A stretch of 5,090 bases of DNA from Peptococcaceae bacterium UBA6116 (GTDB lineage: Bacteria; Bacillota; Desulfitobacteriia; Desulfitobacteriales; Syntrophobotulaceae): the NCBI GenBank assembly GCA_002423425.1, contig DIWC01000019.1:10849-15938 (forward strand), written 5' to 3'. Within the stretch, counting starts at the first letter, position 1, and each line of letters starts with the position of its first letter. The notes under the pieces are model-generated. The model was not told where the DNA came from, did not search any database, and saw only the letters and a program-made list of their open reading frames with translations. Position numbers and translations under genes: made by a program. Shown here piece by piece: positions 4,801-5,090 of this stretch.

Positions 4801-5090
4801 CTATTCGTCACGTTTCCTTCTGAATACCGAAGTCAACAGAGTTCCAAACATCAGAACATATGAGTATACGGTGGGCCCATAGTAAAGGATTACATGAAAT
4901 CGGAGTTCCACTATGCTTAATACAAAATAGAACGCAGCAAAAATAATATTAACTCGTCTATTTGATAAGTCCATTAAAACCAGCGATGCACCACACAGCA
5001 GATTGTAAACCATATAAGCATAGTATATATTAGGACTTATCAGCACGGCATAATGCTTGATAAATGGGTGTATCCCGCATTCTGTGTAAA
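4801..5090 (-). CDS. Small polytopic membrane protein, 5' end outside the window
   Basis: The frame ends with TAG (4801-4803) and is open to the right edge, giving at least 95 residues. A GTG at 5046 could start an 81-aa product but has no SD, and the upstream codons (YTECGIHPFIKHYA) are open and protein-like, so the gene probably starts beyond the edge. Three hydrophobic segments are visible: around IYYAYMVYNLLCGASLVLM (19 residues), VNIIFAAFYFVLSIVEL and VYSYVLMFGTLLTSVF, with a basic C-terminus RRKRDE likely in the cytoplasm by the positive-inside rule. Only 15 nt separate its stop from the next ATG (4785), so the two genes were one operon. No family recognised. Confidence 0.65.
   Translation of the reverse strand, partial: YTECGIHPFIKHYAVLISPNIYYAYMVYNLLCGASLVLMDLSNRRVNIIFAAFYFVLSIVELRFHVILYYGPTVYSYVLMFGTLLTSVFRRKRDE

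Overview
The window reads as a low-to-moderate GC Firmicute, most likely an anaerobic Clostridia relative. The reasons are AT-rich genes with strong purine-rich Shine-Dalgarno (SD) sites, TTG and possibly other non-ATG starts, Gram-positive style signal peptides and a lipoprotein carrying BspA-type leucine-rich repeats. This is inference from style; no species marker is present.

Every credible gene lies on the minus strand, so transcription runs from high to low coordinates. In that order the window holds: the 3' end of a small membrane protein gene (4801 to the right edge); a signal-peptide gene broken by a frameshift whose tail runs into the next gene (about 4785-4305); a membrane-anchored protein of 138 aa (4034-4450); a secreted protein of 160 aa (3347-3829); a membrane-anchored protein resembling the N-terminal domain of SurA/PrsA foldases (2569-3207); a small secreted protein of 146 aa (1969-2409); a possible 50-aa ORF (1795-1947); and a 457-aa BspA-like LRR lipoprotein with a TTG start (331-1704), followed by a clear terminator (222-256). 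The left 330 bases hold that terminator and a 42-codon coding-like fragment.

Almost every product is exported or membrane-bound and no cytoplasmic enzyme is visible, so this looks like a cell-surface/secretome segment. I cannot assign a pathway. The SurA/PrsA-like protein could assist folding of its exported neighbours, but that rests only on proximity. Base composition changes from gene to gene (the 1969-2409 gene is clearly more GC-rich than the LRR gene), and with the frameshifted gene and orphan coding-like fragments this suggests an accessory, mosaic region.

The least expected structure is at RNA level. The leader of the 146-aa secreted protein can fold into a long imperfect hairpin (2414-2477) that buries its SD. 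The leaders of the SurA-like gene and the LRR gene also show alternative pairings involving the SD, but these are weaker. No CRISPR array, tRNA, rRNA, intact insertion sequence or recognised defence or biosynthetic system is visible.
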